Assembly: GCF_900129935.1 (NCBI RefSeq)
Contig: NZ_FQXJ01000021.1
Location: 1 to 64,000 of the forward strand
Length of the DNA: 64,000 bases
Reading direction: 5' to 3'
Origin: Desulfosporosinus lacus DSM 15449
GTDB lineage: Bacteria > Bacillota > Desulfitobacteriia > Desulfitobacteriales > Desulfitobacteriaceae
This document shows positions 60,355-64,000 of this stretch, in pieces. The translations under genes and the position numbers were made by a program. The notes under the pieces were generated by a model. The model did no database searches. It was given only the letters and a program-made list of their open reading frames with translations, and was not told the origin of the DNA. Positions within the stretch are counted from its first letter, which is position 1; the number at the start of each line of letters is the position of its first letter.

Positions 60355-60882
60355 CTATTGAGCAGCCTTAAGTTTGCGTACTTCTTCCAACGCATAACCC
60401 ATTTTACGGATCGGTCCTTGAAGAACATTAACCATACCTGTAAGAGGAGCTTGCATACCGCGCAGAACCATAGTGAGCAAGACTTCGCGAGAAGGCAGAT
60501 CAGCAAGAGCTTTAACGCCCTCGGCTCCGATAACTTTCCCCTCTAATACTCCAGCTTTAATCTGAAACTTTTTGAGTTTGTTTGCTTTAGCAAAGTCCAT
60601 TAATATCTTGGCCGGAGCAACAGGATCTGCACTAAAGGCGAGCGCTGTCGGTCCTTTAAGATAGGAATCAAGCCCCTCTACCCCTAACTCATCAGCGGCG
60701 CGACGTACGAGGGTGTTTTTCAAAACCCGATACTCGACTCCAGCATTACGCAGTTGAGAACGCAGTTGCGTTACTTGGGCCACAGTTAAACCGCGGTAAT
60801 CGGCCAAAACTATACCTGAAGACTTTTGAAACTTTTCTTTAATCTCCGAGACTACCAGACTTTTTTCTTCGATGTTAGGCAT
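60355..60882 (-). CDS. rplJ: 50S ribosomal protein L10
   Basis: L10 anchors the L12 dimers to 23S rRNA and represses its own operon through the leader. The 175-residue protein begins MPNIEEKSLVVSEIKEKF and contains SGIVLADYRGLTVAQVTQLR. I start it at ATG 60882, behind GGAAGGAGG; the frame extends to 60981 through the leader hairpin. It has its own promoter (61046-61074). Confidence 0.96.
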   Translation of the reverse strand: MPNIEEKSLVVSEIKEKFQKSSGIVLADYRGLTVAQVTQLRSQLRNAGVEYRVLKNTLVRRAADELGVEGLDSYLKGPTALAFSADPVAPAKILMDFAKANKLKKFQIKAGVLEGKVIGAEGVKALADLPSREVLLTMVLRGMQAPLTGMVNVLQGPIRKMGYALEEVRKLKAAQ

Positions 60883-61039
60883 TCTGTGTACCTCCTTCCC
60901 TATAGATAAACCCAGCAAAAAACCTCCGCGTTTGCAGAGGTTAAGAATGCCAAATGAATATCTTTCGGCGTAATCTTCCAACCTCGGCAGGACATTAAGC
61001 CTTTCGGCACCTGCTTTCTACAGCGGACATATTAAATTC
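60883..61039 (-). promoter_or_regulatory. Ribosomal protein L10 leader with attenuator
   Basis: The leader RNA carries the elements of the L10 leader: GCAGGTGCCGAAAGGCTTAA and CCTGCCGAGG, which pair around the L10 site, then a terminator-like hairpin AACCTC/GAGGTT followed by TTTTTT (60917-60942). Excess L10 bound to the leader should favour termination or block rplJ translation. The start assumes initiation about 7 nt after the -10 at 61046. Confidence 0.85.
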
Positions 61040-61045
61040 CTGATA

Positions 61046-61074
61046 AGTTTATCCTATTTATAGAACACTGTCAA
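61046..61074 (-). promoter_or_regulatory. Sigma-A promoter of rplJ-rplL
   Basis: On the minus strand -35 TTGACA (61069-61074), 17-bp spacer, -10 TAAACT (61046-61051), located just beyond the rplA stop codon. Confidence 0.82.
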
Positions 61075-61086
61075 GCACATCTGTGT

Positions 61087-61779
61087 TTAGACTGCTTTTG
61101 CAGGGTTAATGCGTACACCCGGTCCCATGGTAGAGGACACTGTGACACTCCGCATGTATTGACCCTTGGCAGCTGCAGGCTTCGCTTTAAGCAAAGTTTC
61201 TCCTAACACGCGATAGTTTTCCAGTAGTTGTTCCACACCGAATGAGGCTTTACCGATTGGTGCATGTATAATGCCAGCCTTATCCGCACGGTATTCAATC
61301 TTACCAGCCTTAATTTCTTTGATCGCACGAGTTACATCAAGGGTAACCGTTCCAGTTTTCGGGTTTGGCATAAGGCCTTTAGGTCCGAGTACTCGACCTA
61401 GTTTACCAACCATTCCCATCATGTCTGGTGTTGCTACAACTACTTCAAAACCGAACCAACCTTGTTCGATCTTGGCAATCATGTCTTCGGCTCCAACAAA
61501 GTCTGCTCCTGCCAATTCTGCTTCTTTGGCCTTTTCCCCTTTAGCAAATACCAACACGGAGCGGGTTTTACCTGTTCCGTTCGGAAGTACAATGGCACCC
61601 CGAATTTGTTGATCTGCATGACGGGTATCAATGCCTAATTTGAAAGCAACTTCTACAGTCTCATCAAACTTAGCTTTAGCGTTAGTCTTTACAATTGATA
61701 AAGCCTCTGTTGGTTCGTAGAGTGCAATACGATCAAATGATTTTACAGCCTCTTGATATTTTTTCCCTACTTTAGCCAT
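61087..61779 (-). CDS. rplA: 50S ribosomal protein L1
   Basis: L1 forms the mobile stalk at the E site and moves deacylated tRNA. The 230-residue protein begins [17 protein letters not shown] and has the domain II core with [39 protein letters not shown] start it at ATG 61779 behind AAGGAGG; upstream frame to 61821 has no such site. It follows rplK. Confidence 0.97.
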   Translation of the reverse strand: MAKVGKKYQEAVKSFDRIALYEPTEALSIVKTNAKAKFDETVEVAFKLGIDTRHADQQIRGAIVLPNGTGKTRSVLVFAKGEKAKEAELAGADFVGAEDMIAKIEQGWFGFEVVVATPDMMGMVGKLGRVLGPKGLMPNPKTGTVTLDVTRAIKEIKAGKIEYRADKAGIIHAPIGKASFGVEQLLENYRVLGETLLKAKPAAAKGQYMRSVTVSSTMGPGVRINPAKAV

Positions 61780-61831
61780 TCTATTAACCTCCTTGTGGTT
61801 ATGCGGGCTTAGCCCTCCCACAAAATTTCAC

Positions 61832-62266
61832 TTAACCTTCGACTACGTCGATTCCCATGCTCCGCGCTGTTCCTTCGATCATGCGCATTGCCGCTTCAAT
61901 ACTTGCTGCGTTTAAGTCCTTCATCTTAATGTCCGCTATTTCGCGTATCTTTGATTTAGGAACGGCTGCAACTTTTTTGCGATTCGGTTCAGAAGAACCC
62001 GAATTAATATTAGCAGCTTTCTTAAGCAATACTGCTGCTGGTGGAGTTTTGGTAATAAAGGTAAAGGAACGATCTTCGTATACAGTAATTTCTACCGGAA
62101 TAATAAGCCCTGCTTGATCTTTCGTACGTTCATTGTACTCTTTGCAAAAGCCCATAATATTAACGCCGTGCTGACCCAGAGCTGGACCAACCGGAGGTGC
62201 CGGTGTTGCCTTTCCTGCATTAATCGCTAATTTTACCAACCCAATTACTTTCTTTGCCATTGTCAT
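61832..62266 (-). CDS. rplK: 50S ribosomal protein L11
   Basis: L11 lies at the base of the stalk, binds thiostrepton together with 23S rRNA, and is needed for RelA activation. The 144-residue protein has [37 protein letters not shown], the proline-rich N-terminal domain, and the C-terminal rRNA-binding domain. ATG 62266 has GGGGG 5 nt upstream; ATG 62260 is a possible alternative start. Confidence 0.96.
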   Translation of the reverse strand: MTMAKKVIGLVKLAINAGKATPAPPVGPALGQHGVNIMGFCKEYNERTKDQAGLIIPVEITVYEDRSFTFITKTPPAAVLLKKAANINSGSSEPNRKKVAAVPKSKIREIADIKMKDLNAASIEAAMRMIEGTARSMGIDVVEG

Positions 62267-62294
62267 TTACACCCCCTTGTTAGGATAACATTTA

Positions 62295-62822
62295 TTAGTC
62301 TAATTTTTGAACCTGTGCGAACTCAAGTTCAACGGGTGTCTCTCTTCCAAACATAGATACCTCAACCCGCAGCTTTCCTTTGTCAGCAAGGATTTCTCGA
62401 ACCACCCCAACAAAATCTTTGAACGGACCAGCAATAACCTGAACGCTTTGATTAATATCAAAATCAATCCGAGTTTGAATCTCATCCATCCCCATTTGTT
62501 GTAAAATGGTTACAACCTCACTGTCAAGCAACGGAATAGGCTTAGTCCCAGAGCCAACGAACCCTGTTACTCCCGGAGTATTACGAACAACATACCATGA
62601 GTCATCCGTCATTTCCATCTCGACGAGGACGTAACCCGGATATACCTTGCGCTTGGTAATCTTTTGTTTACCATTTTTGAACTCAATTTCATCTTCCATG
62701 GGAACAAGCACTCGGAAAATCTTTTCTTCCATGTTCATAGATTCAACACGTTTTTCAAGATTCATCTTAACCTTGTTCTCATAGCCAGAATAGGTATGAA
62801 TCACAAACCAATCTTTTGCCAT
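62295..62822 (-). CDS. nusG: Transcription elongation/termination factor NusG
   Basis: NusG binds RNA polymerase and modulates pausing, Rho termination and coupling to the ribosome. The 175-residue protein has the NGN domain (WFVIHTYSGYENKVKMNLEKRVE; VYPGYVLVEMEM) and a C-terminal KOW domain (VIAGPFKDFVGVVREI). Length is standard. It lies between secE and rplK. Confidence 0.97.
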   Translation of the reverse strand: MAKDWFVIHTYSGYENKVKMNLEKRVESMNMEEKIFRVLVPMEDEIEFKNGKQKITKRKVYPGYVLVEMEMTDDSWYVVRNTPGVTGFVGSGTKPIPLLDSEVVTILQQMGMDEIQTRIDFDINQSVQVIAGPFKDFVGVVREILADKGKLRVEVSMFGRETPVELEFAQVQKLD

Positions 62823-62863
62823 TTCTCAGGGACCTCCTCAGACACTGCCGTTGAAACTTATGT

Positions 62864-63088
62864 TTAGGGCAGCAGCTTGGTCAAGGCCGCACTTAAACCG
62901 CTATCAACAATCCACATTAGAATGGATACAATTGCTACCGCAAAAAACACAACTACTGTGTAGGTAAGCAACTGCCTGCGGCTTGGCCAATGAACTTTCT
63001 TGAGTTCGCTCAAAACCCCGCGGAAATACTCCATCGCCTTATCTTTCTGTCGCAGAGTATTGGCCGGTTTCTTCAACTCGCCCATCAC
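62864..63088 (-). CDS. secE: Preprotein translocase subunit SecE
   Basis: SecE clamps SecY and is essential for the channel. This is the short 74-residue Gram-positive form with one membrane helix (about 45-66) preceded by the amphipathic KAMEYFRGVLSELKKVHWPSRRQLLTYT segment. It lies between rpmG and nusG, as is usual; SecY is encoded at 37079-38365. Confidence 0.95.
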   Translation of the reverse strand: MMGELKKPANTLRQKDKAMEYFRGVLSELKKVHWPSRRQLLTYTVVVFFAVAIVSILMWIVDSGLSAALTKLLP

Positions 63089-63167
63089 TTCACATCCTTA
63101 CAGACATCCACATCATCGACTCCGTGACAACGCCTCCTGGCGTACATAAACCTTTGCAAAAAAAAAA

Positions 63168-63317
63168 TTACTTTGTTTCCTTATGCAGAGTGTGGCTCTT
63201 GCAAAACTTGCAAAACTTTTGAGTTTCCAAGCGATCTGGGTTATTTTTCTTATTTTTCATAGTAGCATAGTTACGGTGCTTGCAATCCGTACACGCTAAA
63301 ATAATGCCAACACGCAT
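63168..63317 (-). CDS. rpmG: 50S ribosomal protein L33, zinc form
   Basis: L33 is a small 50S protein near the E site. The 49-residue protein [20 protein letters not shown]... has zinc ligands C9, C12, C36 and C39, the C+ form. The start is ATG 63317 behind GGGAGG. It opens the rpmG-secE-nusG unit and has its own promoter at 63374-63402. Many Firmicutes keep a zinc-free L33 paralog elsewhere. Confidence 0.94.
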   Translation of the reverse strand: MRVGIILACTDCKHRNYATMKNKKNNPDRLETQKFCKFCKSHTLHKETK

Positions 63318-63373
63318 TCACGAACACCTCCCGGACAACGGTAGGACGCTGTATTTTTTCCATTACTCAAAAT

Positions 63374-63402
63374 ACTTTATCATAAGATAATTTTACTGTC
63401 AA
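63374..63402 (-). promoter_or_regulatory. Sigma-A promoter of rpmG-secE-nusG
   Basis: On the minus strand -35 TTGACA (63397-63402), 17-bp spacer, -10 TAAAGT (63374-63379), 57 nt before the rpmG start. Confidence 0.78.
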
Positions 63403-63568
63403 GAAAAAACATCTTATGAAGAAAACTTGGCTGACGCTGGCTTGACTCGCTTAGGACGGACGAGTGCCCCTGTAGTCAAGACTCAACCAATATGGTTTAG
63501 ATTTGAACACCGCCATGAATGGCAAGTTTCAGGGATGGTGATATGTTATACTTTCTAACCAGTATAAC
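63403..63568. other. Short intergenic region between rpmG promoter and tRNA-fMet
   Basis: It contains AGAAAACTTGGCT (63420-63432), identical to 13 bp of the 131-bp repeat unit, CTTGACT/AGTCAAG inverted repeats (63441-63480) and GTTATAC/GTATAAC (63545-63568). No gene is visible. Confidence 0.55.
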
Positions 63569-63590
63569 AAAAAAGACAGCTTTGCTGTCT
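63569..63590 (-). terminator. Intrinsic terminator after tRNA-fMet
   Basis: AGACAGC/GCTGTCT (7 bp, 3-nt loop) is followed on the minus strand by TTTTTTG, 11 nt beyond the tRNA CCA end. Confidence 0.85.
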
Positions 63591-63600
63591 AAATCATACT

Positions 63601-63675
<75 letters not shown>

Positions 63676-63788
63676 ACGTACCGCTTTAGTTGTCCTGTGT
63701 GATCACTACACTTGTCAGCCCTTGTGAAGTTACCATGCAGTTATAAATGTTTATTGCTAAATTATTTCATGCAATCCTCATTAAGTCA

Positions 63789-63864
63789 TGGAGCCGATGG
63801 CAGGACTCGAACCTGTAACCTGCTGATTACAAATCAGCTGCTCTACCAATTGAGCTACATCGGC
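63789..63864 (-). tRNA. tRNA-Thr (anticodon UGU)
   Basis: A complete cloverleaf: acceptor GCCGATG/CATCGGC, anticodon stem CTGAT/ATCAG with loop TTGTAA containing TGT, T arm ACAGG/CCTGT, and encoded CCA. It reads ACA and related threonine codons. It probably shares a transcript with the tRNA-fMet 113 nt downstream. Confidence 0.96.
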
Positions 63865-63908
63865 ACTAATTCCCGTGTGCGACAATCATCACCCCAAGGC
63901 ACTTACGT

Positions 63909-63959
63909 AGTTTACCATTTCTTTATTGATAATGCAAGTCTTTTTATCAATAAAGAAAT
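63909..63959 (-). promoter_or_regulatory. tRNA promoter overlapped by a 16-bp perfect palindrome
   Basis: On the minus strand -35 TTGCAT (63932-63937), 17-bp spacer, -10 TAAACT (63909-63914). ATTTCTTTATTGATAA (63917-63932) and its exact complement (63944-63959) form a 16-bp inverted repeat with an 11-bp centre containing most of the -35. It could be a repressor or activator site or only a cruciform. Confidence 0.7.
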
Positions 63960-64000
63960 ATGTAAATTTATCCATCTCTCCGTTCAAGATATCGTTCGAG

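Overview
This window is core chromosome of a spore-forming, low-to-mid-GC Gram-positive anaerobe, most likely a Desulfosporosinus/Desulfitobacterium-type member of the Peptococcaceae. The reasons are Firmicutes-style ribosomal operons with zinc-binding S14, L33, L36 and a zinc-type adenylate kinase, a sporulation amidase (CwlD), GTG and TTG starts backed by strong Shine-Dalgarno sites, and a membrane-bound [NiFe]-hydrogenase. No database was searched; identities come from reading protein motifs, gene order and DNA signals.

Layout. 1-264: the 5' end of a group II intron sits directly behind the terminator of a tRNA-Thr(CGU) gene (all minus strand). 345-3619: plus-strand operon for a divergent [NiFe]-hydrogenase (small subunit, large subunit, cytochrome b), then murC (3711-5063). 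5134-7931: minus-strand NAD salvage operon pncB-nadE-nucleotidase. 7932-8591: a long intergenic region holding a cluster of DnaA boxes. 8592-12329: minus-strand argF-argG-argH. 12997-14726: plus-strand khtT-khtU K+/H+ antiporter. 14804-24241: minus-strand argC-argJ-argB-argD-carA-carB, with a 131-bp tandem hairpin repeat between argD and carA. 24397-26646: ECF sigma factor, membrane anti-sigma candidate and M20 amidohydrolase. 26846-27748: arginase. 27749-28466: a gene-free hairpin-rich island. 28467-30242: an MltG-like anchor protein, a coiled-coil/HTH membrane protein, and cwlD.

30506-63317 is one long minus-strand block for translation and transcription. Read in transcription order it is rpmG-secE-nusG-rplK-rplA-rplJ-rplL, rpoB-rpoC-L7Ae-like-rpsL-rpsG-fusA-tuf, the S10/spc/alpha set from rpsJ to rplQ, then truA, rplM and rpsI. 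Initiator tRNA-fMet and tRNA-Thr(UGU) genes lie at 63601-63864. Clear sigma-A promoters, each with a 17-bp spacer, precede tRNA-Thr(CGU), rplM, rpoB, rplJ, rpmG and the fMet/Thr tRNAs. L10 and probable L13 leaders precede rplJ and rplM.

How it works together. The two arginine operons share one promoter design: TTGAAT-17 bp-TATAAT covered by two 14-bp ARG boxes 6 bp apart. Glutamate-to-arginine synthesis, including its carbamoyl phosphate supply, is therefore probably switched by one ArgR-type repressor, while a nearby arginase can degrade the product. No new defence or secretion system was found. The most unusual items are the hydrogenase with non-standard metal-site residues, the DnaA-box cluster, the structured repeat family with compensatory changes, and the cysteine-rich insertion in EF-Tu.
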